A stretch of DNA of 64,000 bases, taken from the NCBI GenBank assembly GCA_045650185.1, contig JAZRQY010000022.1, forward strand, positions 20,179 to 84,178, written 5' to 3'. The stretch is from Scatosoma sp045650185 (GTDB lineage: Bacteria > Bacillota > Clostridia > Christensenellales > Borkfalkiaceae). The notes below the pieces were generated by a model. It had not been told where the DNA came from, searched no databases, and saw only the letters and a program-made list of their open reading frames with translations. A program made the position numbers and the translations under genes. Shown here one piece after another: positions 39,306 to 47,884 of the stretch (position 1 is the stretch's first letter; each line of letters begins with the position of its first letter).

Positions 39306-40234
39306 TGCGCACCGCCTTCATTAAACAGCTCGGTGGACAAATACCTGTCCCCACCGTCCGGGAAAATCATCACGATTTTTTTGCCTTTGTTTTCTTTGCG
39401 ATTCGCCAAGCGTACTCCTGCGCAAAGCGCCGCCCCTGACGAGATGCCTACAAGCGCTCCGTCCAGCCTTGCCGCCGCACGGGCGTACCTATACGCCTCG
39501 TTATCCTCTACGCAAAGCACTTCGTCCAGCACCGACCTATCCAAGGTCTTGGGTAAAAAGCCTGCGCCGATTCCCTCGATTTTATGCCGTCCCACTTTCC
39601 CTTTCGTGAGGAAGGGAGAACGACTCGGTTCAACCCCCACCACCAAGAGGTTGGGGTTTTTCTCTTTTAGATACCGACCTGCGCCGCTAATCGTGCCACC
39701 GCTACCAACGCCTGCAACGAAGATATCCACCGAGGGCAAATCTCGATTAATCTCCACCCCCGTCGCTGTATAGTGCGCCATAGGGTTGGCAGGGTTGGAA
39801 AATTGGTCGGGGTAGTAGGCGTTCTGCTCCTTAGCAATTTGGCGCGCGATTTCCACCGCCGCCTGCATACCGCCGGCTCCGTCCGTCAAGACGAGCTTCG
39901 CCCCATACGCCGCCATGAGCGCTCTGCGTTCCCTGCTTGCGGTATCGGGCATTACAGCGATGAAGGAATATCCCTTCAAGGCGCATATATACGCCAAGCC
40001 GATACCCGTATTTCCCGAGGTTGCCTCGACGACCGTACCTCCCTTTAAAAGTAAGCCCTGCGACTTAGCCGACTCTATCATCGACAGCGCCACGCGGTCC
40101 TTCACCGAGCTTGACGGATTACAATATTCTAGCTTTGCGTACAGTTCTGCCTGTAAACCCTCCGCCCCTTCCACGCCTCGTAAGCGCAATAAAGGGGTGT
40201 CGCCTATTCGATTTAGAGAACAAGACAGTAGCAT
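39299..40234 (-). CDS. cysK: Cysteine synthase A
   Basis: 311 residues. IGDTPLLRLRG at the start, the PLP lysine in NPSSSVKDRVALSMIE, the phosphate loop EATSGNTGIGLA, GVGSGGTISGAGRYLKEKNP and GISSGAALCAG are the classic cysteine synthase motifs. It replaces the acetyl group of O-acetylserine with sulfide. It is the first gene of the cysK-cysE-asnA-serC-serA-lipase run. The 84-base gap after icd holds no terminator I can see and only a weak AGAAGT ribosome binding site. Confidence 0.96.
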   Translation of the reverse strand: MLLSCSLNRIGDTPLLRLRGVEGAEGLQAELYAKLEYCNPSSSVKDRVALSMIESAKSQGLLLKGGTVVEATSGNTGIGLAYICALKGYSFIAVMPDTASRERRALMAAYGAKLVLTDGAGGMQAAVEIARQIAKEQNAYYPDQFSNPANPMAHYTATGVEINRDLPSVDIFVAGVGSGGTISGAGRYLKEKNPNLLVVGVEPSRSPFLTKGKVGRHKIEGIGAGFLPKTLDRSVLDEVLCVEDNEAYRYARAAARLDGALVGISSGAALCAGVRLANRKENKGKKIVMIFPDGGDRYLSTELFNEGGAQC

Positions 40235-40318
40235 ACTTCTATCGTATGCGAAATCTCGCCGTTTTGTGCCTATATTGTGCCTGTATTGATTGGTCTACGT
40301 CACAGGGCCATTGATTGA

Positions 40319-41488
40319 TTATAAGTTTTGCAACGTGTTCATGACGTAGTCGCCAAACTCGTCGCAGGTCGCTCCGTTATCTCTGCCCGTGATAACGTAC
40401 TTTTTTTCCTCAAAGGAGCAGATATCCAGAGCGCGCTCCAGCTTATCCGCGCGGTCCTGCAAACCGACGTGCGAAAGCAACATAACGCACGCGCGGAGCA
40501 TCGAACAAGGGTCTGCGTACTGCGCTCTGCCCTCGCGCACCATTCTGGGCGCGCTGCCGTGAATTGCCTCGAACATTGCGTACTTCTTACCGATGTTCGC
40601 GCAGCCTGCCGTGCCGACGCCGCCTTGGAATTCCGCCGCCTCGTCCGAAATGATATCGCCGTAGAGGTTGGGCAACAGCAGGACCTTGAAGTCCTTGCGG
40701 CGTTTCTCGTCCACGAGCTTTGCCGTCATGATATCCGCATACCATTCGTCCGTCGTGATTTCAGGGTACAACGCCGCCACCTTGTGGCAATCTTCTAAAA
40801 AGTTGCCATCCGTCGTCTTGATGACGTTCGCCTTGGTGACCAACGAAACTCTGTTCAGCCCGTTCTTTCTCGCGTAATCGTAAGCAAGGCGGGCAATTCT
40901 ATCCGAGCCCTGCTTGGTCGTGATGGTGAAGTCCACCGCCAAGTCTTCCGTCACGTTAAAGCCCTGCGAGCCGACGGCATAGCCTCCCTCTGTATTCTCA
41001 CGGAAAATCGTCCAGTTGATGCCCTGTTCGGGGACTTTGACGGGACGGATATTCGCAAACAAGTCGAGCGCTTTACGCATTGCGACGTTCGCGCTCTCGA
41101 TGTTGGGCATACCGTCACCCTTTTGCGGCGTCGTGGTCGGCCCTTTCAAGATGATATGACAGCTTTTCAGTTCCGCCAAGACGTCGTCGGGAATCGCCTG
41201 CATATGAGCAATACGGTTTTCAATCGTCAAACCGTCAATGTTGACGAATTCCACCTTGCCTGCCGCCTTTAAGTCGGCAAGGATATATTCCAGCACCCGT
41301 CTTGCCTGCGCCGTAATCGTCGGGCCGATGCCGTCGCCGCCGCATACGCCGATACGGATACAAGGGAGAGCCGCATAATCCACGAAATCCCCTTGCGCTT
41401 TCATTATCTCTACTCTTTTCAGTTGCCCCTCTAATACTTTCTTAAACTTTTCGCAAGCCAACTGTAATTGTTTTTCGTAGTTTTCCAT
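40319..41488 (-). CDS. icd: Isocitrate dehydrogenase
   Basis: 389 residues of the isocitrate/isopropylmalate dehydrogenase family. Motifs: VCGGDGIGPTITAQARRVLE near the N-terminus, NVAMRKALDLFANIRPVKVP, the phosphate-binding FRENTEGGYAVG, the KANVIKTTDGNFLEDCHKVA helix, metal-binding DIISDEAAEFQGGVG and AIHGSAPRM. Its position behind citrate synthase and aconitase genes makes isocitrate the substrate, giving 2-oxoglutarate and CO2. NAD versus NADP use cannot be called safely from reading. Confidence 0.93.
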   Translation of the reverse strand: MENYEKQLQLACEKFKKVLEGQLKRVEIMKAQGDFVDYAALPCIRIGVCGGDGIGPTITAQARRVLEYILADLKAAGKVEFVNIDGLTIENRIAHMQAIPDDVLAELKSCHIILKGPTTTPQKGDGMPNIESANVAMRKALDLFANIRPVKVPEQGINWTIFRENTEGGYAVGSQGFNVTEDLAVDFTITTKQGSDRIARLAYDYARKNGLNRVSLVTKANVIKTTDGNFLEDCHKVAALYPEITTDEWYADIMTAKLVDEKRRKDFKVLLLPNLYGDIISDEAAEFQGGVGTAGCANIGKKYAMFEAIHGSAPRMVREGRAQYADPCSMLRACVMLLSHVGLQDRADKLERALDICSFEEKKYVITGRDNGATCDEFGDYVMNTLQNL

Positions 41489-41506
41489 TTTCTCTTTCTC
41501 CGCGTC

Positions 41507-43438
41507 TTATTCCTTGCTTTGTTTTGTGTAATTCAGCGTACCGCCGGCAAGCAAAATTTCCCTCTGCCGAGGGGAGAACGCCAAGCAAAGCGTTGACTTT
41601 TCGCCCGTCGTCACGTTGACGAGGGTCGCCTCGGTCTTACCTGCAACCGCCGCCGCAAAATCGAAGATAGCAATCTCGTCGCCCTGCGCGAACTTGTCGT
41701 AATCGTCGGGGTTTTGCAAGGTCATCGGTACGATACCGAAGTTGATGAGGTTCGCCACGTGGATACGAGCAAAGCTCTTTGCCACTACCGCTTTGATTCC
41801 CAAGTACAAAGGTACGAGCGCCGCGTGCTCTCTCGACGAGCCTTGACCGTAGTTACTGCCGCCTAAAATCACGCCGCCGCCCTGCGCCTTCGCCCGTTCA
41901 GGGAAGGTGGGGTCACAGACGGTAAAGCAGTATTCCGAAAGCTTCGGTACGTTGGAACGGTAAGGCAAAATCTTCGACCCTGCCGGCATGATATGGTCGG
42001 TGGTGATATTGTCGCCCCCCTTTAATATCAGCGAGCACGTCAAATCCTTTTCAGGTGCTTTCCCTATGGGAATAGGCTTGATGTTCGGGCCGCGTTCTAC
42101 GCATACCTGCCCTGCCTCTTTCTCGGTCGCGGGCATTTCAACGAGATTGTCGTTGACGAGGAAGGTCTTGGGCAATTCCACCTCTACGCCCGTCAAAGTC
42201 GTCGGATCGGTAAATACGCCGGTCAGAGCGCTCGCCACCGCCGTTTCGGGGGAAACAAGGTAGACCTCGGCATCCGCCGTCCCACTTCTTGCTAAGAAGT
42301 TGCGGTTGAACGTTCTGAGGCTGACCCCTGCGGACTTGGGCGAAAAACCCATACCGATACAGGGGCCGCAAGCGCATTCCAAAATGCGCGCGCCTGCCGC
42401 AATCATATCCGCCAAAGCGCCGCTTTGCGCCAACATCGTGTACACCTGCTTCGATCCTGGGGAAATGGACAACGATACGTCAGGGTGCACCGTCTTGCCC
42501 TTCAGCATCGCCGCCACCGTCAACATATCCAGCATTGAGGAGTTCGTGCAAGAGCCGATACATACTTGGTTGATTTTCTTGCCTGCAAGTTCTGCAATCG
42601 GTTTTACGTTGTCGGGGCTGTGCGGACAAGCCGCCAAGGGTTGCAAGGAGGAAAGGTCTATTTCGTATTCCTCGTCGTACGTCGCGTCCTCGTCCGAGGA
42701 AAGGGGAACGAAGTCCTGTTCTCTCTGCTCTGCTCGCAGGAATTCCCTCGTAATTTCGTCTGAAGGGAAAATCGAAGTGGTTGCGCCAAGCTCTGCGCCC
42801 ATGTTGGTAATCGTCGCGCGTTGCGGCACGGAAAGGGTCTTTACCCCCTCGCCTGCGTATTCGACGATCGCGCCGACGCCGCCCTTTACCGACAGCAATT
42901 TAAGCACCGCCAAAATAACGTCCTTCGCACCTACCATCGGGGGCAGGTGTCCGTTCAGCGTGATTTTAATCATTCGGGGCATCGTGATATAATACGTGCC
43001 GCCGCCCATTGCTACCGCTACGTCCAAGCCGCCTGCGCCCATCGCCAGCATACCGATACCGCCTGCCGTCGGGGTGTGCGAATCTGAGCCGATGAGGGTC
43101 TTGCCGGGAACGGCAAACCGCTCTAAGTGTACCTGATGGCAAATGCCGTTGCCAGGACGAGAAAAGCGAATGCCGTGCTTTTTCGTCACCGTTTGAATAT
43201 ACCTGTGGTCGTCTGCGTTCTCAAAGCCCGCTTGCAAAGTATTGTGGTCGATATAGGCAACGGACAGCTCCGTCTTGACCCTTTCAATTCCCATCGCCTC
43301 GAATTGCAGGTACGCCATCGTACCCGTTGCGTCCTGCGTCAAGGTTTGGTCTATCTTTAATCCTATTTCTGCGCCCACCTGCATCTCACCCGAAACGAGG
43401 TGGTTTTTGATGATTTTTTGCGCAATCGTGTATCCCAT
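41507..43438 (-). CDS. acn: Aconitate hydratase
   Basis: 643 residues from the ATG at 43438 (GGGTGA upstream). The iron-sulfur ligands are in VCIGSCTNSSMLDML and CACGPCIGMGF. GSDSHTPTAGGIGMLAMGAG and the swivelling domain GGSNYGQGSSREHAALVPLY are complete. This is the shorter, LeuC-like aconitase common in Clostridia rather than the 900-residue AcnA. It isomerises citrate to isocitrate. It sits between Re-citrate synthase (22-base gap) and icd (18-base gap). Confidence 0.94.
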   Translation of the reverse strand: MGYTIAQKIIKNHLVSGEMQVGAEIGLKIDQTLTQDATGTMAYLQFEAMGIERVKTELSVAYIDHNTLQAGFENADDHRYIQTVTKKHGIRFSRPGNGICHQVHLERFAVPGKTLIGSDSHTPTAGGIGMLAMGAGGLDVAVAMGGGTYYITMPRMIKITLNGHLPPMVGAKDVILAVLKLLSVKGGVGAIVEYAGEGVKTLSVPQRATITNMGAELGATTSIFPSDEITREFLRAEQREQDFVPLSSDEDATYDEEYEIDLSSLQPLAACPHSPDNVKPIAELAGKKINQVCIGSCTNSSMLDMLTVAAMLKGKTVHPDVSLSISPGSKQVYTMLAQSGALADMIAAGARILECACGPCIGMGFSPKSAGVSLRTFNRNFLARSGTADAEVYLVSPETAVASALTGVFTDPTTLTGVEVELPKTFLVNDNLVEMPATEKEAGQVCVERGPNIKPIPIGKAPEKDLTCSLILKGGDNITTDHIMPAGSKILPYRSNVPKLSEYCFTVCDPTFPERAKAQGGGVILGGSNYGQGSSREHAALVPLYLGIKAVVAKSFARIHVANLINFGIVPMTLQNPDDYDKFAQGDEIAIFDFAAAVAGKTEATLVNVTTGEKSTLCLAFSPRQREILLAGGTLNYTKQSKE

Positions 43439-43460
43439 ATTGTTCACCCAATCGTTGCGA

Positions 43461-44855
43461 TTATTGCAAATCAAACCAGTTCAGTTTGCTACGCGCATCC
43501 CCTTTAAGAGCCGCCACCAACCCCTCTAATTCATCCTCGCTCATGACCGTCGTTCTGCCGTCGACGTACATGGCGTCTACACGCTTCTTCATCTCCTGCA
43601 CCAGCCAGTCGGATTTCGTCAGCGCACGATCCCCTTTCAAACCGTAGTGCATATTCATCCAGTAAGCAATCCCCGCCAAACCAGAGGTATTGGAAATGGA
43701 CACCGCCGCAGGACGATTTAGAATTTTTTCCGTATCGAAGATATTGTAGATTTCCGCATCCTTCATCATACCGTCGGCGTGAATACCCGCCCTCGTCAAG
43801 TTGAACGCATCCCCTACGAACGGCGTCATCGGCGGAATATCGTATTTCAATTCCGTTTTGAAATATTCGGCAATCTCGGTAATCACGGTGGTATCCATAC
43901 CGTCCAGCGTACCACGCAGGGACGCGTACTGCATCACCATTGCCTCCAAAGGCACGTTGCCCGTACGCTCACCGATACCGAGCAACGAACAGTTTACGCC
44001 ACTCGCGCCGTACAGCCAAGCGGATACTGCGTTGGCAACCCCCATATAGAAGTCGTTATGGCCATGCCATTCGAGCATCTCCGAGGTGACGTCCGAATAA
44101 TGGTGCAGACCGTAAATCAAGCCGGGTACGCTTCTGGGGGGCGCAACGCCGGGGAAGGGTACGCCGTAGCCCATCGTATCGCACATACGGAATTTGACGG
44201 GAACCCCTGCCTCTTTAGAAAGAGAAGTCAACTCGTTGACAAAGGGAACGACAAAGCCGTACAAGTCCGCTCTCGTCAAGTCCTCCAAGTGACATCTGGG
44301 GGAAATCCCTGCCGCAAACGCCTCTTTAACGACCCCTAAATAGTGGTCGAACGCCTGTTGACGGGTCATATTTAACTTTTTGAAGATGTGATAGTCCGAG
44401 CAACTAACTAGAATACCGGATTCCTTAATCCCGATGTCGCGCACCAGTTCAAAATCCTCTTTCTTTGCGCGAATCCAAGTGGTGATTTCAGGGAATTTGT
44501 ACCCTAAATCCATACACTGCTCTAACGCATCCCTATCCTTTTTCGTGTAGACGAAGAACTCGCTTTGACGAATGATACCGTTCGGACCGCCAAGGCGCGC
44601 CAGCATCTTATAGACGTCTACCATCTGCTTTGCCGTGTACGGCGCGCGCGATTGCTGTCCGTCACGAAAGGTGGTGTCCGTAATCCAGATATGTTCCGGC
44701 ATATCCAAGGGCACACGACGGTGGTTGAAGGTCGTGTAAGGCACTTCCGTATACGGATAAATATCCCGATATAAGTTCGGATTTTTTACGTCCTGTAAGG
44801 AGTATTTATATTCTTCTTGCTCTAATAGGTTGCTGTGCTTATTCTTTTCTATCAT
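43461..44855 (-). CDS. Re-type citrate synthase (isopropylmalate synthase superfamily)
   Basis: 464 residues with a DRE-TIM metallolyase barrel: WITDTTFRDGQQSRAPYTAK holds the metal-binding Asp and catalytic Arg, RCHLEDLTRADLYGFVV and EWHGHNDFYMGVANAVSAWL carry the HxH metal site, and GIGERTGNVPLEAMVMQYAS follows. It is not LeuA: a full-length LeuA lies at 56335-58020, and this protein lacks the LeuA C-terminal leucine-binding domain. Its length, the RDGQQSR start and above all its operon with aconitase and isocitrate dehydrogenase match the oxygen-sensitive Re-citrate synthase of Clostridium kluyveri and relatives. It condenses acetyl-CoA with oxaloacetate. Confidence 0.88.
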   Translation of the reverse strand: MIEKNKHSNLLEQEEYKYSLQDVKNPNLYRDIYPYTEVPYTTFNHRRVPLDMPEHIWITDTTFRDGQQSRAPYTAKQMVDVYKMLARLGGPNGIIRQSEFFVYTKKDRDALEQCMDLGYKFPEITTWIRAKKEDFELVRDIGIKESGILVSCSDYHIFKKLNMTRQQAFDHYLGVVKEAFAAGISPRCHLEDLTRADLYGFVVPFVNELTSLSKEAGVPVKFRMCDTMGYGVPFPGVAPPRSVPGLIYGLHHYSDVTSEMLEWHGHNDFYMGVANAVSAWLYGASGVNCSLLGIGERTGNVPLEAMVMQYASLRGTLDGMDTTVITEIAEYFKTELKYDIPPMTPFVGDAFNLTRAGIHADGMMKDAEIYNIFDTEKILNRPAAVSISNTSGLAGIAYWMNMHYGLKGDRALTKSDWLVQEMKKRVDAMYVDGRTTVMSEDELEGLVAALKGDARSKLNWFDLQ

Positions 44856-44927
44856 ACTCGCTCCTATTTCAACGATTTTGTTTTTCGATTGATTTGACTA
44901 TATATATTAAAAAAACGAATTATAATG

Positions 44928-44956
44928 ATTATACCTAATATTGTTGCAGATGTCAA
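44928..44956 (-). promoter_or_regulatory. Promoter of the citrate synthase-aconitase-icd operon
   Basis: Minus strand TTGACA (44956-44951), 17 bases, TATAAT (44933-44928). The leader is about 65 bases with no obvious attenuator. Confidence 0.82.
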
Positions 44957-44995
44957 GAAAATACACCCCGTATTTTCTTCTTTTTTTCTAAAAGA

Positions 44996-45028
44996 AAAAA
45001 GAAACCGACCAAGCGGTTTCTTTCTGTA
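44996..45028 (-). terminator. Terminator after ridA
   Basis: AAAGAAACCG and CGGTTTCTTT pair around ACCAAG, with a U-rich tail in the direction of the BCAA block. It marks the 3' end of that block. Confidence 0.8.
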
Positions 45029-45044
45029 TCGTTTGTAAAATGAC

Positions 45045-45422
45045 TTACAGCTTTGCGATGACCTCTACCTCGACCAAAGCGCCCTTCGGCAGGGTTTTTA
45101 CCGCTACGCAGCTGCGCGCAGGGCAAGTGGTAAAGTATTTCGCATACACCCCGTTAAATGCCGCAAAATCCTCCATATTCGCCAAAAAACAGGTGGTTTT
45201 TACCGCATTTTCAAAGCCTACGCCTGCCGCAGAAAGCACCGCGCCAAGGTTTTGCATAACACGTTCCGTTTGCTCGGTGATATTTTCACCAACGAGCACG
45301 CCCGTGGAAGGATCAAGAGGGATTTGACCGCTCGTGAAGAGGAATTCTCCCACTTGGATTGCTTGCGAATAAGGGCCGATTGCCGCAGGTGCGGCAGTTG
45401 TGCTTACTTTTTTCAGTTCCAT
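45045..45422 (-). CDS. ridA: RidA family enamine/imine deaminase
   Basis: 125 residues, the exact RidA length. AAPAAIGPYSQAIQVGEFLF, TSGQIPLDPSTGVLVGENIT and the catalytic-Arg region CPARSCVAVKTLPKGALVEVE are all present. RidA hydrolyses reactive 2-aminoacrylate and 2-aminocrotonate released by PLP enzymes such as threonine dehydratase, protecting other PLP enzymes. It begins 11 bases after ilvA, the enzyme that makes these compounds, which gives the link a clear logic. Confidence 0.97.
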   Translation of the reverse strand: MELKKVSTTAAPAAIGPYSQAIQVGEFLFTSGQIPLDPSTGVLVGENITEQTERVMQNLGAVLSAAGVGFENAVKTTCFLANMEDFAAFNGVYAKYFTTCPARSCVAVKTLPKGALVEVEVIAKL

Positions 45423-45433
45423 ATTTCTCTCCT

Positions 45434-46636
45434 TTACACCCCGTAGACCAGCTTAAAGCCTGCCTCAGTCAGCGCCGCCTTAATTTCCTCGATATGTTCA
45501 AAGTTTCTCGTTTCCAGCTTGATGTGCAGGTGGCAACCGTTGACGTTCGTGCCTTCGTTTCCTCTTTCGTGGCGTACCGAGGTCACGTTGCCGCCAAGGC
45601 GCGCTATAATCTCCGATACCCCCAGCATTTGACCGGGCTTATCCACCAGCTCTACCGACAGTTGACAGCTTCTGCCCGACATCAGCAAGCCACGGTTGAT
45701 GACCCTCGAAAGAATGGTAACGTCGATGTTGCCACCAGAAAGGATACATACTACCTTCTTCCCTGCAATATCCAACTTTCCAAACATTGCCGCTGCTACC
45801 GACACCGCGCCTGCGCCTTCGGTAACCAGCTTTTGCTGTTCCATCAACGCCAAAATCGCCGCAGAAATCTCATCTTCCGTGACCGTAACCACCTCGTCCA
45901 CGTACTTTTCTACCGTTTCATAGGTCAGGTTGCCGGGACGTTTTACCGCGATACCGTCCGCAATCGTCGATACGGAGGAGAGAGTTTCAATTTTGCCCCC
46001 TGCCAGCGAATTTGCCATCGAAGGAGCGCCTGCCGCCTGCACGCCGTACACCTTTACGTTGGGCGCAAGCGTCTTGATCGTATAAGCAATCCCCGAAATC
46101 AAGCCACCGCCACCAATGGGCACAATCACGGCGTCTAAGTCGTTTAATTGTTCCAAAATTTCCAGCGCAATCGTGCCCTGCCCTGCGATGACGTCCTCAT
46201 CATCGAACGGGTGCACGAAGGTATACCCTTTTTCCGCCTGCAGCTGCAACGCCTTTTGATAAGCGTCGTCGTACACGCCCTTGACAAGGCAGATCTCCGC
46301 GCCGTAGCTCTTGGTCGCCTCCACCTTGGAGATGGGCGCGCCGTCAGGCAGACAGATGACCGCTTTGATTCCGTTTTTCTTTGCCGCCAAGGCTACGCCT
46401 TGCGCATGGTTTCCTGCCGAGCAAGCCACCACGCCACGCGCCTTTTCCTCTTCGGACAAACAAGTCATCTTATAGTACGCGCCACGCACCTTGAACGAAC
46501 CCGTAACCTGTAAATTTTCCGTCTTTAAGTAAATTTCCGCATCCTTGCAAAGCTTGGGGGCGTAGATGACGTCCGTCTTTCTGGCAACGCCAGCCAAGGC
46601 GTTTCTTGCGCGGTATACGTTATCAATCGTAAGCAT
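45434..46636 (-). CDS. ilvA: Threonine ammonia-lyase with ACT domain
   Basis: 400 residues. The PLP lysine is in GSFKVRGAYYKM; AGNHAQGVALAAKKNGIKA, GGGGLISGIAYTIK and GAGAVSVAAAMF are the cofactor loops. Residues ~325-400 form a single ACT-like domain (LSVELVDKPGQMLGVSEIIA). This is the shorter, TdcB-length form with one ACT domain. It converts threonine to 2-oxobutanoate, the precursor of isoleucine. Its place next to ilv/leu genes and ridA supports a biosynthetic role. Confidence 0.95.
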   Translation of the reverse strand: MLTIDNVYRARNALAGVARKTDVIYAPKLCKDAEIYLKTENLQVTGSFKVRGAYYKMTCLSEEEKARGVVACSAGNHAQGVALAAKKNGIKAVICLPDGAPISKVEATKSYGAEICLVKGVYDDAYQKALQLQAEKGYTFVHPFDDEDVIAGQGTIALEILEQLNDLDAVIVPIGGGGLISGIAYTIKTLAPNVKVYGVQAAGAPSMANSLAGGKIETLSSVSTIADGIAVKRPGNLTYETVEKYVDEVVTVTEDEISAAILALMEQQKLVTEGAGAVSVAAAMFGKLDIAGKKVVCILSGGNIDVTILSRVINRGLLMSGRSCQLSVELVDKPGQMLGVSEIIARLGGNVTSVRHERGNEGTNVNGCHLHIKLETRNFEHIEEIKAALTEAGFKLVYGV

Positions 46637-46665
46637 ATATTTCTCCCTATGTATGAGTTATTGCG

Positions 46666-47856
46666 TTATTGAATACGCAAAAGGCTGTCGATAAACTGTT
46701 CTGCGCAGCGAGGGGAACGGTTGCCCTTTTTTAAAGCGAACGCTTCCGCTTCGATGAATAGCTCGTTTTCAGGCTTTTTAATCCCCTTTCTATCCGCAAG
46801 CGTTTTGACAATAGACAAGTACAGTTGCTTGTTCGGCTTTTGGAAGAGTACCGTCAAGCCAAAGCGTTCGGACAGCGACAACGTTTCCTGCATCGTATCG
46901 TTTCTATGCACGTCGTCAGCATCCCTGTCCCCAAAGCTTTCCTTGATGATGTGGCGACGGTTGCTAGTGGCGTAAATCACCGCGTTCTCCGTCTGTGCCG
47001 ACGCAGAGCCTTCCAGCGCCGCTTTTAACATACTGAAGTTATCATCGCTCTTGTTGAACGCCAAGTCGTCAATGAAGATAATGAACTTTAACGGATTTTC
47101 GCTGATTTTCCCCATCACGAGAGGGAGCAGGGAAAGTTGATCCTTTCTCAATTCGATAAGTCGTAAGCCCCTATCAAAATATTCGTTGGCAAGCGCCTTT
47201 ACGGTAGAGGATTTACCCGTACCTGCATCACCGCAAAGAAGGGTGTTCGCCGCAGGTCTGCCCTCGATAAATGCGAGGGTGTTTTCTATGACCTTAGCGC
47301 GCTCCTGCTCGTAGCCAACGAAGCTGCCTACACCGATTTTATCCGCAGAAACGATAGGTTCGATTTTCTTATCGTCCGACAGACGGAACATTCCGTACGC
47401 CGCGAAGACCCCGTAACCATAGCGGTCAATATCGGTAAGCCGCGCCGCATATTCAGCCGCAAAATCCACCTCTTCGCTGTCAAAAGCAGGCAACAGGTAT
47501 GCGTTCACGCCCAAATCCTCAGCAAAATCCGCAGAGGTCAGGGAGGCAAAAGCCCCGAATACGCCCAGTTCCTTTTTCACCGCCTCGACGATGCTTTCCG
47601 CAACCTTCTCGCCGCGCGCCATCTTGCGAACGTATACGTTTTCGTCCATGAAGACCAGCTGTTTTACCAGCTCCGTCAGGTTGCCGCCCGCCGCGTAAAT
47701 CTCACCAACGAACGCCGCATACGCCTTGCGTTTTTCCGCCTCGGTGGTTGCAAGGCAGTATTTTTCAAAACCGCCGAACAGCCCCGATTCCAACACCCCC
47801 GACAACACCGCCGTGGTGCAAAGTTGTAAATAAATGGGTTGTAATTGTTTTCTCAT
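46666..47856 (-). CDS. DUF815 family P-loop ATPase
   Basis: 396 residues from the ATG at 47856 (AAGGA upstream). A helical N-terminal half (~1-190) is followed by an AAA-type ATPase core: Walker A in LLCGDAGTGKSSTVKALANE (~205), Walker B in LKFIIFIDDLAFNKSD and the sensor ATSNRRHIIKESFGD. DUF815 proteins are widespread but have no firm function. It lies inside the branched-chain amino-acid block between leuB and ilvA with short gaps, so it is co-expressed with them. No biosynthetic step is missing that it could supply. Confidence 0.9.
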   Translation of the reverse strand: MRKQLQPIYLQLCTTAVLSGVLESGLFGGFEKYCLATTEAEKRKAYAAFVGEIYAAGGNLTELVKQLVFMDENVYVRKMARGEKVAESIVEAVKKELGVFGAFASLTSADFAEDLGVNAYLLPAFDSEEVDFAAEYAARLTDIDRYGYGVFAAYGMFRLSDDKKIEPIVSADKIGVGSFVGYEQERAKVIENTLAFIEGRPAANTLLCGDAGTGKSSTVKALANEYFDRGLRLIELRKDQLSLLPLVMGKISENPLKFIIFIDDLAFNKSDDNFSMLKAALEGSASAQTENAVIYATSNRRHIIKESFGDRDADDVHRNDTMQETLSLSERFGLTVLFQKPNKQLYLSIVKTLADRKGIKKPENELFIEAEAFALKKGNRSPRCAEQFIDSLLRIQ

Positions 47857-47884
47857 AAAAATCCTTTTGGTTGTCTTTCGTCTA

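Noticed and set aside
43461..44855. Homocitrate synthase or a second LeuA
   Set aside because: There is no leucine-binding C-terminal domain, and the aconitase and isocitrate dehydrogenase context favours Re-citrate synthase; a tree would settle it.
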